Assembly: GCF_907165205.1 (NCBI RefSeq)
Contig: NC_058195.1
Coordinates: 26,742,936-26,806,935, forward strand
Direction of reading: 5' to 3'
DNA length: 64,000 nucleotides
Origin: Coccinella septempunctata
Taxonomy: Eukaryota; Arthropoda; Insecta; Coleoptera; Coccinellidae
Made by a program: the position numbers and the translations under genes. The notes under the pieces were generated by a model. The model worked only from the letters and a program-made list of their open reading frames with translations. It searched no databases and was not told the origin of the DNA. Shown here piece after piece: positions 1-10,653 of the stretch (the first letter of the stretch is position 1; each line of letters opens with the position of its first letter).

Positions 1-74
1 ATACAAAATAACAATAACATGCATTCAAAATGAACTATAATTTGACTTTTCTTGCTTTGGTTTCTGCAAGAATA

Positions 75-449
75 TCAATCCATGATGTCGTGATTCTTTT
101 CAATTGATGGGACTGCTATGCTAAATAAGTCAGCCTTTTCTGTCCAGTTGAAGACCTTAAATAGGTTTTCACGAATTTCAATTTGTTGAAAGAACGTTAA
201 TGTGTAGATGTGGCAGCTGTAGTTACTGATAAAGTCAAGAATATTTTGAGTGGCCACAAATTCGTATGGATCTGAATCGGAACTATACTTCAATGCTTTC
301 TTGTTTAGTTCGCCAAGTAGAAAGTCTTGCAAACATAATCCCTCTAGAAAGCTGTCTTCAGCAACTTCTGGTAAAACACTGAATCTTTCTTCAAGTTGTA
401 CTAGAATAGAGTTCGCTACTTGAATGAGGTCCTTTTTCAGCTTATTCTT
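75..449 (-). pseudogene. unidentified open-frame fragment
   Basis: I do not recognise this with confidence. The frame is open from about position 449 down to a stop at 75. It contains a stretch (KKDLIQVANSILVQLEERF) that loosely recalls the middle of hAT/ZMYM-like transposase-derived proteins, where a hydrophobic helix ends in a conserved RF. A TAG codon lies just upstream in the same frame (450-452), and no continuation could be followed past about 600. The setting, next to a foldback transposon, favours a transposon remnant over a host gene. No start codon or splice sites can be argued for. Confidence 0.25.
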
Positions 450-695
450 CTAGTCAAAATTAAATGTTTCGTCATAAGCTTATCCACACCAGGCTTTTTC
501 ATTTTTTTTCTCTTTTCCTCTTCTGTAATCTCTATCTGTGATAATTTATCAGCTCTCTAGTTCGAATGATTTCCAGGCTCATATTATAACTTCACTCAAT
601 AACTAAGTATGTATTATAATAAGAAGAAGTAAAACCCTTATAAACCAAAATGCACGAGCGTTGTCTGCGATAAAAGGAGCTATTGCTGTCTATTA

Positions 696-1698
696 GTCCG
701 GGAGGCAGGGGCTTTTTTTTCAAGGAATTTCATCCCGGCTGAATTTAATACTGTAGGTTGTAGTCACATTGCAAATGACGAAACCGACCGTCAGCTTCAA
801 TACCATCGGTGGGTGCGGGCGTGGGAGGCGGCGGAACTTAGGAAAAAATGCAAAATTTCAAGTGATTTTATCCCGGCTGAAATTTTTTATATGTAATATT
901 AATGTTAAATAGAAACAAAATAGTGAAGTCAGCCGATAGGCGGAGGGTGGAAAATACGTCAGTCGAGCGCGTGAACAGGGGAAAAAAATTGGAAAATCAA
1001 GTGATTTCATCCCGAATGAAAACACCTCCACATGATTCCTTACATATATGGAAATATAAAAATGACCGTCATCTGCGTGTCTAGCGGGGGAAAGACCGTC
1101 AGTCAGATCATTGAAAATTCCGCGCGCCGTATAAATGCATGAGCGCGCTCATATATTTTTGCTCTGACTGACGGTCTTTCCCCCGCTTGACACGCAGCTG
1201 ACGGTCATTTTTATATTTCCATATATGTAAGAAATCATATGGAGGTGTTTTCATTCGGGATTAAATCACTTGACTTTCAAATTTTTTTCCCTAGTTCACG
1301 TGCTCGACTGACGTATTTTACATCCTCCGCCGATCGGCTGACTTCACTATCATGTTTCTGATTAACATCAATATTACATATAGAAAATTTCAGCCCTGAT
1401 AAAATCACTTGAAATTTTGCATTTTTTCCCAAGTTCCGCCGTCTCCCACGCCCGCACCCACCACATTTATTTTCAAAGAAGCGCTCGTTGAATTTTCAAT
1501 GGACGATTTGTTAAATGATCACATGGCATCGTGGATTGGGAATAAAACAGTTTTCGTAAACTATATGGAATGCCACAAATATGAAGTTGAACAAGGTAAA
1601 ATTCAACGATCATCGGATCCATTGTTAACGTGTCCAGGTAACGAAGAAGCAAAGATGGTTTTCCATGTCTGTCACTTGAAATCTGATGTTCATGTAAC
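696..1698 (+). repeat. left inverted arm of foldback element
   Basis: It is the reverse complement of 3114-4113 with scattered mismatches. It runs from the terminal GTCCGGG through the hairpin module into the coding remnant, ending at GTAAC. Confidence 0.8.
808..1462. repeat. hairpin module 1
   Basis: The sequence begins GGTGGGTGCGGGCG and ends with the complement CGCCCGCACCCACC. The halves 808-1090 and 1160-1462 are inverted copies around a loop containing GCGCGCGCC- and GAGCGCGCTC-like palindromic bits. CTGACGGTC or its complement occurs repeatedly (near 1067, 1092, 1166 and 1199), like clustered protein-binding repeats. Confidence 0.7.
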
Positions 1699-2118
1699 AA
1701 TGCGATGTTTTGATACAGATATATTGATCATTATGTTGGGAAATATGAATTTCATAGAGAAGAACGTCCAAATCTCGATGCATGTTGGACCGGCAATATT
1801 CAGACATTCATTGATGTCATCAAATTGTTTGCATCATCGGGTCCAAATTTGTGCTCTGTATTGCCAGGATTTCATGCCTTCAGTGGATACAATTTCAACT
1901 CAGCATTTTACCGTAAAGGCAAAAAAACGTTTGAAATTCTCCGGAAGTTTCCAACGTACATCCAAGCAGTGAGTGACTTTTCACAAATTCCCAATTGTAA
2001 CCTCGATCAATTGTTCACATACTTGGAATGCTATTTTTGTAGAATATATGGATTTACAGAATTTGATGATATTAACACTGCTCATGTGTTAACATTCAAT
2101 AGAGCATACGGCAGTTAA
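1467..2118 (+). pseudogene. decayed ORF of uncharacterised DTDxL / PGFHAF family
   Basis: Two overlapping frames (1409-1972 and 1825-2118) make one protein broken by a frameshift near 1800. The first part contains FDTDILIIMLG, preceded by a basic and acidic stretch. The second contains LPGFHAFSGYNFNSAFYRKGK. This pairing of DTD(V/I)L and (P)GxHAxxGxD...GKGK motifs is one I associate with a widespread, uncharacterised animal and TE-linked family that looks nuclease-like (PIN/XPG style); that assignment is from memory. The conserved D of GCD is Y-N here. An inverted copy of its first ~230 bp lies in the right arm. It is probably the remains of the element's own gene, or a captured one. Confidence 0.5.
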
Positions 2119-2339
2119 GATGATTGAAATCCACTTAACTTGGAAAAAAAAATTGACGGATTGTTATTCCCGCCCTCTAAGGCTGAACTGAACCAACATT
2201 GCTTTCGAACAGCATAATACATCGTCCACCTTTGGAGCCAAGCACATATACCTGTACCTACCGATTTATTTGAATGTTGATTATGTTGATAACGAATTAA
2301 TAAAAATATGAATGATTAATTGCATATGTGCAATAAGAT

Positions 2340-2715
2340 CTATACTATCACTTGGACACAGAGAATCGTCTCGGGGTCACTTTAGAAAAAACAACATTCT
2401 GACAGTTTATGGTCTCTACATATAAGACTACTTCTATTTCTCCACAAGCACCAGTATTACTTTGAGGACTGTAAGAATGGTAATAACACAAGAAGAACTG
2501 AACCCTACTTTTATCCCATACACTCCTCAACTTTAAGGGAGAAAAATGTCCGTTATGTAGCGATGAAATTATTCAATGGCTTACCAAGAAATTTGCAAGG
2601 CATCGATCAGTTTGACCTTTTTCGGAGAAGGATTCACAGCTACAGCTACATACTTCAGTGTTAACCTTATAACTTGGAAGAATTTAGAGAATTTTGTAAA
2701 AAAAAATTGCTCCTG
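2340..2715 (+). pseudogene. LINE 3'-end fragment
   Basis: Conceptual translation gives RESSRGHFRKNNILTVYGLYI-like sequence in its first 90 bp and VAMKLFNGLPRNLQ followed by FDLFRRRIHSY about 150 bp later. These match the C-terminal end of the reverse-transcriptase ORFs at 23323-23812 and 19552-20457 on the other strand. Frame changes and stops are present. It lies inside the foldback element, so it inserted there or was captured. Confidence 0.65.
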
Positions 2716-2959
2716 AGATATATTTTTTTGTTGTTGATTTGACATGTTTCTATTTTATTTTGACATATCTGTGACAAGTAAATTAATTGTAGAAATGGAA
2801 TGAATATACTATACTATAATTAAGTATGTTATATGATGTTGCTGCTTTACCTACATGTATCATGGGTTAATCGTAACAAACCCATTTGATATTGATCGAA
2901 ATCATAGTTTCAATAAATATAAATGTTAAAATATCCGTAGGCTTTATTAACTTATGAGA

Positions 2960-3112
2960 AAAAAGACATCAGTCAGACCATTGAAAATTCCGCGCGCCGT
3001 ATAAATGCATGGACGCGCTCATACATTTTTGCTCTGACTGACGGTCTTTCCCCCGCTAGACATGCAGCTGACGGTCATTTTTATATTTCCATATATGTAA
3101 GAAATCATATGG
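2960..3112 (+). repeat. third, partial hairpin-module copy
   Basis: It repeats about 1095-1250 (GACxGTCAGTCAG..., ATTGAAAATTCCGCGCGCC, GACGGTCTTTCCCCCGC). It stops abruptly at ATGGAG, where the inverted coding remnant begins. Confidence 0.7.
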
Positions 3113-3113
3113 A

Positions 3114-4113
3114 GTTACATGATGATGACAGATTTCAAGTGACAGACATGGAAAACCATCTCTGCTTCTTCGTGGCCTGGACACGTTAACAATGGATCCG
3201 ATGATCGTTGAATTTTACCTTGTTCAACTTCATATTTGTGGCATATAGTTTACGAAAACTGTTTTATTCCCAATCTACGATGCCATGTGATCATTTAACC
3301 AATCGTCCATTAAAAATTCAACGAGTGCTTCTTTGAAAATAAGTGTGGTGGGTGCGGGCGTGGGAGATGGCGGAACTTGGGAAAAAATGCAAAATTTCAA
3401 GTGATTTTATCAGGGCTGAAATTTTCTATATGTAATATTGATGTTAATCAGAAACATGATAGTGAAGTCAGCCGATCGGAGGAGGATGTAAAATACGTCA
3501 GTCGAGCACGTGAACTAGGGAAAAAAATTTGAAAGTCAAGTGATTTAATCCCGAATGAAAACACCTCCATATGATTTCTTACATATATGGAAATATAAAA
3601 ATGACCGTCAGCTGCGTGTCTAGCGGGGGAAAGACCGTCAGTCAGAGCAAAAATGTATGAGCGCGCTCATGCATTATACGGCGCGCGGAATTTTCAATGA
3701 TCTGACTGACGGTCTTTCCCCCGCTAGACACGCAACTGACGGTCATTTTTATATTTCGATATATGTAAGGAATCATATGGAGGTGTTTTCATTCGGGATG
3801 AAATAACTTGATTTTCAAATTTTTTTCCCCAGTTCACGCACTCGACTGACGTATTTTCCTCCCTCCGCCTATCGGCTGACTTCACTATTTTGTTTCTATT
3901 CAACATTAATATTACATATAAAAAATTTCAGCCGGGATAAAATCACTTGAAATTTTGCATTTTTTCCCAAGTTCCGCCGCCTCCCACGCGCGCACCCACC
4001 GCTACTTGACCAGCTGACGGTTGGTTTCGTCATTTGCAATGTGACTACAACCTACAGTATTAAATTCAGCCGGGATGAAATTCCTTGAAAAAAAAAGGCC
4101 CTGCCTCCCGGAC
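3114..4113 (-). repeat. right inverted arm of foldback element
   Basis: Reverse complement of 696-1698. It holds an inverted partial copy of the coding remnant (about 3114-3346), then a hairpin module, then the terminal sequence ending CCCGGAC before TA. Confidence 0.8.
3347..4000. repeat. hairpin module 2
   Basis: Mirror copy of hairpin module 1 with the same GGTGGGTG...CACCCACC ends. The halves are 3347-3640 and about 3690-4000, with the same loop in inverted order and the same CTGACGGTC repeats. Confidence 0.7.
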
Positions 4114-4115
4114 TA

Positions 4116-4529
4116 TATGTTCTGAAGGAAATACCCCAAATCGGCTAAGGTTTTGCGCCTCAATCGGTCTCCGATAGTTTTTTTGTGAGTAGATCTCGAC
4201 ATGGCCTTTGTTATAGCGTTGGTTGTTATGCGACGCCACAGCCTTCTATAGAGACGTTCTTTAGATGGCGACGCCGCATTCTGTTTTCAGACTGATGGTA
4301 TGGACTATATACTTAATAATTCATTATTATTAAGTATTTGGTTATTATTCTCCAGTCTATGGTGTGGATTACGGACGTTGTTTACAATCCCACACGTATA
4401 GTGTTTGTTTACGCTCACATTAATTTAATTCACACAAATTTATAATGTATTGTGACATATTTTTATAATATTATGTTTTGTGTTCACTATTAAATGAAAA
4501 ATATTTAATTGGAGAGAATACTGTTTTTT
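4116..4529. other. no gene seen
   Basis: AT-rich spacer with a short ATT-rich stretch near 4315-4350. No coding or RNA signal was recognised. Confidence 0.5.
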
Positions 4530-6742
4530 TATTATTTTATTTTGCGCCCCCAGATCGCTAGCGCCGGGGCGACCGCCTCTCTCGCCACGCCCTCGTTCCG
4601 GCTCTGGTCGACGTAATCATGGTTGACCTCGTTCTGGTGCCTTCCATGCAAAGGTTTGCCAATCAGGGGCTGCATTTTACTTTCTGCAGAGTGTTCGACG
4701 GTTTCCAAGTAGATTATGACTTTAGCCTTGCGGCTTTCACACTCATCTCCGGAGGAAAATTCACTTATCCCAGATATTTCAGATATCAAAAGGATTAAGC
4801 TCTGTTGGAGCCCTTTCCAGGTTTTTGGGCTCGTGGTGGTGGTCGGGTCCGGGTCGCTCCTCGTCTCCCTGTCACCGGTTGGATTCCTGCTCCATCCGCA
4901 CTTTCTGTCGGAGCAGACGGTGTTCCTCTGAATTTCCCATGTACTTGCGTACAGTTCTTGCCGTTCCCAGCAGTACCGCCTTCTGCATGACCCTATAGAT
5001 ATTTTCGTCCAGCTGAAGTTTCCTCAAGTTCTGCAATAGTTTCTTCGGTATCAGGCCTGTTGATGATATGACAATAGGGATGATCTTGACATCTTTCAGC
5101 TTCCGCTGTCTCCTGGTTTGCTCCTCGAGATCTCTGTACTTTGGAATTTTTGCAGTTTGCCTATCTAGAAGATTGTTATTATTTGGAATCGCCACATCGA
5201 TGAATAGTACTCTGTCCTCATCCTTATTGAGCAATATGAGGTCTGGTCTATTGTGGGTTATTTTCCGGTCTGTGAGAACCGTGCGATCCCAGTAGAGCTT
5301 GTGATGTTCGTTTTCCAGCACAGCATCCGGATGGTAATTGTAATAATGAACCTTTTTCGAAGTAAGAAGTTGGTGTTTCAGTGCCAATTCTTGGTGAAGA
5401 ATCTTGGCAATAGCATCATGTCTATTTTGTACTCCGTGCCCGCGAACTTCTGACATCCGCCTGTGATGTGCTGGATAGTTTCATGTGTCGCACAGCCATA
5501 ACGACAGCTATCATCCGCCACTGAGGCATCCTTGGCGATATATTTCATGTAGTTCCTTGATGGAATCACCTGATCCTGGATGGCGAGCATGAAGCCCTCT
5601 GTCTCAGGAAACAACCTTCCGGAAGTCAACCAGTAGTTCGACGCAGATATGTCGACGTAATCATGGTTGACCTCGTTCTGGTGCCTTCCATGCAAAGGTT
5701 TGCCAATCAGTTTCTGCATTTTACTTTCTGCAGAGTGTTCGACGGTTTCCAAGTGGTCCTGCTGTAGCTTTAACTGTGTAGAACTATCAGCAACACAAAC
5801 TACCTGATGGAGTTCTGATGAAGTAGCCTTGCTCAGAAAATATTTTCGAAGTCCTTCAATTTCCTGGGTCATACGGTTGGACAAATCAACAATTCCTCTA
5901 CCCCCAAGATGTCGTGGCAGCTCTATCCGTTCTATTGAGCTTTTGGGGTGATGTTTATTGTGTTTAGTCAGCATCGTCCTTAATTTTCTCTGCAAGGCTG
6001 CTAAATCGGTGGTGGTCCAAGAGATGATACCGAATGAATAGCTCAGCGCCGAGCAAGCGAAGGTATTGATAGCTTTTATCAGATTCTTGCTGTTAAGGCC
6101 AGTTCTCATTATCCTTCTCAATCTTTGGGTGAACTCCTCCGTTAGTTTTTCCTTCATCTGGCTCTGATTGATTTTTCTTGCCTGTTTTATGCCCAGATAT
6201 TTGTATGTGTCTCCTTCCTTCAATGCTCCAATTTCTGCACCAGGTTTTCGGGCTCGTGGTTGTGCTCGGGTCCGGGTCGCTCCTCGGCTCCCTGCTGTAG
6301 GTTGGATTCCTGCTCCACCCGCACTTCCTGTCGGAGCAGACGGTATTCCTCTGCATTCCCCATGTACTTGCGTACAGTTCTCGCCGTTCCGAGCAGTACC
6401 GCCTTCTGCATGACTATAAATATTTTCGACCAGCTGAAGTTTCCCCAAGTTCTCTAGTAGTTTCTTCGGTATGAGGCCTGTAGATGAAATGACAATAGGG
6501 ATGGTCTTGATATCTTTCAGCTTTCACTGTCTTCTGGTTTGTTCCTCGAGATCTCCGTATTTTGAAATTTTTTCAGTGTGCCTATAGAAGATTGTTATTA
6601 TTTGGAATTGCCACGTCGATGAATAGTGCTGTGTCCTCATCCTTATTGAGCAATATGAGGTCTGGTCTATTGTGGGTTATTTTCCGGTCTGTGAGAACCG
6701 TGCGATCCCAGTAGAGCTTGTGATGTTCATTTTCATTATTAT
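4530..6742 (-). mobile_element. rearranged R4/Dong-like LINE
   Basis: Fragments of one non-LTR retrotransposon type lie in the same orientation but in shuffled order. 6742 down to 6240 is the endonuclease C-terminus of one copy. 6232 down to about 4812 is the RT C-terminus, zinc motif and endonuclease of another. 4713 down to 4605 repeats part of the RT thumb region of 5650-5755, followed by an A-rich tail (about 4530-4556). Direct repeats 4812-5315 and 6240-6742 are closely similar. This suggests tandem insertion or unequal exchange. The right end abuts an (ATT)n array; Dong elements are known to use TAA repeats. Confidence 0.7.
4872..6232 (-). pseudogene. R4-type reverse transcriptase C-terminus plus restriction-like endonuclease
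   Basis: Reading leftwards, KYLGIKQ and LPRHLGGRGIVDLSNRM mark the RT thumb. CRYGCATHETIQHITGGC is the CxxC...HxxxxC zinc motif. After a frameshift near 5400-5450 comes the endonuclease: HNRPDLILLN and LFIDVAIPNN carry the PD...D-type residues of the restriction-like enzyme found in R2/R4/Dong/NeSL LINEs. The endonuclease C-terminus ends near 4872. The N-terminal two thirds of the element (fingers, palm, catalytic RT motifs) are missing. This enzyme class nicks target DNA and primes cDNA synthesis there. The frameshift and truncation make this copy dead. Confidence 0.75.
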
Positions 6743-6775
6743 CATCATCATTATTATTATTATTATTATTATTAC
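6743..6775. repeat. (ATT)n microsatellite
   Basis: ATT/ATC trinucleotide array at the junction of two minus-strand LINEs. It is at once the start of the R4-like fragment and the 3' tail of the LINE at 6856-7350. Confidence 0.85.
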
Positions 6776-6855
6776 ACTACAATAAGAGTGGAGGTTAAAT
6801 TTATGCACTCAATACAGAAATAATATATATAATGTATGCTAGAAAGTAGATGAAT

Positions 6856-7350
6856 TTAAAAACTTCTCCATTGATCGTATATGTTCTTGAATTTGTTGAC
6901 AGTATCAGCATTCACCACTTCATTCGGGAGACGATTCGAAACGTCGAAAATTCTGTTAGGTAGGAAGTTCATACGGCAGGTGGTCTTAAACGATTCCTTG
7001 GCAAGTTTGAAACTATGTCCGCGAAGATGGTTCGTATTTAAACGAAATAAATGTTCAATGTCTACACCAAAGAATCCATGCGTAGCTCTAAAAGCCACTA
7101 TCATGTCACCCCTGACACGCCGGTCTTCGAATCTGGTCAGCCCAAATAATCTCATTCTTGCTTCGTAGCTTGGTCGAGAGAACCAGGAAAACGGGATTCT
7201 TGTGCACCATCTCTGGATAGACTCAAGAAGCTGTGAGTCAGATTTTAGAGCTAACCACCAAACTGGCCCGGCATACTCCAGAATAGGCCTCTCGTAGGTT
7301 ATGTACAGCAATTTTGTACCAGTACCAGAAAAATTTTTAGTAGTGTGCAA
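6856..7350 (-). pseudogene. CR1/Jockey-superfamily LINE, RT C-terminal fragment
   Basis: A 164-residue open frame with the typical end of a LINE reverse transcriptase: YERPILEYAGPVWW, LESIQRWCTRIPF, GLTRFEDRRVRGDMIVAFRA, and a final VSNRLPNEVVNADTVNKFKN. These non-catalytic thumb sequences are shared by CR1-like and related clades. The RT palm and endonuclease are absent, as expected for a 5'-truncated insertion. The short 3' UTR leads into the (ATT)n array, which I read as its tail. A similar copy lies at 16307-17315. Confidence 0.75.
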
Positions 7351-7508
7351 GAGCCTCGTTAAGGCAGCAACTTCTGTAGAGTACTGACTTACCGCGTTTC
7401 ACTAAAAAAAGTCTGACCACTTTCTCAAGTTTTCTGTTCTATAAACTAGTTTAGTGAAAATTTTCTATCATTACAAAATAGTAGTAGAGTATGTTGTAAT
7501 TTCATATA

Positions 7509-9000
7509 CACTCACTTTCAAAAGTTTTGCACCCCCCCTGTAGTGGAGATAAAATAATCAAGATTCACAACAAATTGTTACTGACAACAACAGAAACTTG
7601 TTGACCACCAAATAAAACGATAACATTACGAAACAAAAAATTTACTTATGTTTAAATATCGATTTTGTCAAATGTGTGCCTTTCTGCGGACCAGTAGTTT
7701 TTCGTTTTAAGTACCGGTTAGTTCAAAAACTGTGTAATATGCCCAGAAACGAGTTGTCTGAGTTTGACAGAACTAGAATTATTGCTCTCTGGCAAGAAGG
7801 GCTCTCACGCCATCAGATAGCCAATAGACTAAACATTATTCGAAGCACGGTTAGCAGAACGATTAGGCGCTATGAGGAAACTGGTGGAGTGCATAGTAGA
7901 CCTCGAAATGGTCGTCCTCGTGTTACCACGATTCGAGAAGATCGGTATATTGCCCAATCAGCCCGTAGAAATAGGTCAGTGACGGTACCAACACTCGGGT
8001 CGGAATTCCAAAAAGCCCACAACCGTGTAATTTCATGTGCTACAATTCGTAGAAGAATTTTAACATCAGGATTAAGGTCCAAAAGGCCTCTAAGAGTTCG
8101 TTTAATAACAGTTCGTCACCGAACCGCTCGTCTACAGTGTTCGCGAGCTCATCAAAACTGGCATTTAGAAGAATGGAGGAATGTGCTATTTACAGATGAG
8201 TCACGGTTTAGGTTAGTAAGTGATGACTACCGCTTAAGAGTTTGGAGGGAACCAGGATGTCGAAATAGACCTGAGAGAGCTATTCAAGTTGCTCCTTTTC
8301 GCGGTGGCACTGAAAAGTTTTGGGGAGGCATAATGTTTGGATGAAGAACGCCACTAATTCACATATCCGGGACGATGACTGGTGCATATTGCCTCGAAAA
8401 TATCATAAATACTGTAATTATACCCATGGGTAATGAATTAGGGGCTCAATTTATCTTTATGGACGATAATGCCAGGCCACATCGCACTAGAGGTGTTCAA
8501 GAAGCCCTGGAAAACCAAAACATTATCAGATTAGAATGGCCCGCGATGTCTCCTGACATAAATCCTATAGTGCATATACGGGATCATGTCTCCAGAGCCG
8601 TTTTCCGTCGAAATAATCCACCACGAAATTCACAAGAACTTATTGTAGCTGTTACCGAGGAATGCATGAATATTCCGCAGGAAATAATCGATAATTTAAT
8701 TTTTGGAATGCCTAGACGAGTGAATGCATTGCTAAGCAACAGAGGCTCAAATACTGCATATTAGTTTGCTCTTTTATTATTTAACTTTTAATTTTCCGTT
8801 TAAATTTAATTTTTGTTTTTGCAATTTTTGATTCCTAATTTGTATTTGTTGTTTCAACTTCATAATTCTATGAAATGAAATTGATTTCATTTTATTTCTG
8901 TAAAAGCCTTTCATTATCCTTGAATCCGAGGGTATCTTTTTTTTTTAAAGTTTGAGATAGTCTTAATAATTAGGGGGTGCAGGACTTTTGAAAGTGATTG
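7509..9000 (+). mobile_element. Tc1-like transposon, complete ends
   Basis: The terminal inverted repeats are about 29 bp: left CACTCACTTTCAAAAGTTTT, right the complement of CAATCACTTTCAAAAGTCCT, each followed by GCACCCCC. TA flanks both ends (7507-7508 and 9001-9002). Total length 1,492 bp, normal for Tc1 elements. One transposase gene lies inside. Confidence 0.9.
7741..8764 (+). pseudogene. Tc1-like DD34E transposase, inactivated
   Basis: The ATG at 7741 gives the usual Tc1 start (MPRNELSEFDRTRI). A longer in-frame start at 7676 is less likely. An N-terminal paired-type helix-turn-helix (EGLSRHQIANRL, STVSRTIRRYEETG) is followed by GRPR. Catalytic D1 is in FTDESRF and D2 in FMDDNARPH. The third residue, expected as Glu 35 positions after D2 in the SPDxNPIEHLWD motif, reads NPIVHIRD, so Glu is replaced by Val. 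A TGA at 8342-8344 replaces a likely Trp codon and splits the frame. Both defects would abolish cut-and-paste activity. Confidence 0.9.
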
Positions 9001-9700
9001 TATCTACATCAAAGCGCGTCGCTGCTAGGGTTCCACTACCTGACTTTGAGTGTGGGTACTGACTAATGTACACCCTCAATACTAAATCATATTTAATTAT
9101 GAGCCATTACAAAACTTGCCGATTTTCGTCGTCAGCTCTCGGACTATAATATGGGAGTTGTCTTTATATTATGTAAGCTGGTGTTTCGAATAAAATATTA
9201 TAGAATTCCAAAATTGATGACCACTGCGATGTGATCATTTATAAAGAACTCATATTAACTGTTATATTACAGAGTAGGATTAATTCAGTTTTCTACTGTC
9301 ACAAAGAGAGTATATATATGTTGAAGCGGAATTTAGGCACGACCGGACAAGTATTTTCAAGTAATCAATTTACAGGTTGTGAACAAAACTCGTAAACTTG
9401 GAGTCTTTTTTGAAAATAACTATTCGAATTTTGAGAATAACTGTAACTATTCGAATTTGATTGTTCTCACGTTTTCTAGGTCGATCACAAACATTTTCAT
9501 TCTCATAGAAATTCTGTTCGTTGTTACTTATTTTATACAGGATGACTCGACAGGGCGATCGATCGTTCGATAACTCATATAAATTCTAAACTAGAGGAAT
9601 GATTCAAACTTTGGCAGAATCAATCTACTTATACTCCATTCACTTTTATTTTAGCACTCGGTTGGCCATGTAAATTTGACACATTTCACTGTGTATAGTC
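9001..9700. other. no gene seen; shared repeat core near 9625-9670
   Basis: AT-rich spacer. An ~38 bp stretch, containing the complement of CATGGCCAACCGA and GTGAATGGAGTA, recurs inverted near 17885-17925. An (ATTC)n run at 9702-9716 is the likely tail of the LINE to its right. Confidence 0.5.
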
Positions 9701-9841
9701 ATTCATTCATTCATTGCTGTATCTCGTTGCCGGAAATGAATCTACAAAAGGCCAAAAAATGGAAAAAAACAAACAGGAAAAGAAAAGAGAAAGAAAGAGG
9801 AAAAAAAACAGAAGTGCGAACAGACTTATAATTTTTCAGGG

Positions 9842-10600
9842 CTAATTGCGATTGTGTGCTCTCCTGTGACTGTAGAGACCCAACCGTGACCTACAAATCC
9901 TACCACATTCCAGGCATGGATAGTCACCAACCAGATCTGGCCGCCGCTGTATCCTTCTCGAGTCTCCATTATAACTGTGTACAAAAGACCTCCACTGTGA
10001 CCTGTTTAACGCTAGTTGTTCCCAGTTATGATTGGCATTAACTGATTTTTGGGATTGATGTAGTATATCCTTAAACCGCTTATACTGGACTCCTGCTTTC
10101 CGAGCTCCCTCAGTGAATTCGCCATATAGAGCTATTTTGGGGAGTCTTGTGTCTTGCATCCTCAGAATGTAGCCGCTCCATCTGAATCGGGCCCTCGTTA
10201 CGTGAGTCTCAATTGTTGTACAACTCGCGCGTTACAAGACTTCTGCATTCGAAACTTTGTGGAACCATCTGATGTGCATTATCTGTCTTAGAAGACGTTG
10301 TTGCATTTGTTCAAGCTGTTTAAAATGTCGCCTGTAGGGCTTCCAGCTTTCGCTTCCGTAAAATACGTTGGGAGAACCACTTTGTAAACAGCTGTCTTGG
10401 TCTTCAGATTGAGGTCGTGATTCTGAAACACGCTGTCCGTTAGCTTCCAGCATGCCCGTGATGCCGAATTGATACGGTTTTGTATTCCCGTATCTAGGTT
10501 AGCCCTAGTATTTATGAAGCTTCCCAAGTATTTTGACTGCTCGACCTGTTCTAGAGTTTCATTCTCCAGGCTGATATCTGTTTGAAGGCTTTCTGGCGGA
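9842..10600 (-). pseudogene. LINE C-terminal region with C2H2 finger
   Basis: Several short frames (10288-10527, 10232-10453, 9842-10159) encode the thumb and tail, such as YLGSFINTRANLDTGIQNRI and FYGSESWKPYRRH. The last 105 residues end in CLECGRICRSRLGLYSHRRAH, a C2H2 zinc finger with CxxC-x12-HxxxH-like spacing. Such a terminal finger is common in this LINE type and probably binds RNA or DNA. Frames are broken by at least two shifts. Confidence 0.7.
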
Positions 10601-10653
10601 CTTAACAGGATTTTGGTTTTTTCGATTTTGAGTCTGAGGCCTAGAGCTTCGTA

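Larger units (their letters stand above)
696..4113. mobile_element. foldback DNA transposon with ~1 kb inverted arms
   Basis: The two ends match as inverted repeats starting GTCCGGGAGGCAGGG, each flanked by TA (694-695 and 4114-4115), so a TA target duplication fits. The left arm 696-1698 pairs with the right arm 3114-4113 (about 1,000 bp each, small differences). Each arm contains its own internal hairpin and the start of the same coding remnant. Between the arms are the rest of that remnant, a LINE 3' end and a third partial hairpin copy. The whole is therefore a palindrome built of palindromes. The superfamily is not assigned; TA duplications fit Tc1/mariner and several others. Confidence 0.75.

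Noticed and set aside
6093..6457. overlapping short frames on both strands in the R4-like region
   Set aside because: Alternative frames of the duplicated endonuclease C-terminus; counted with that element.
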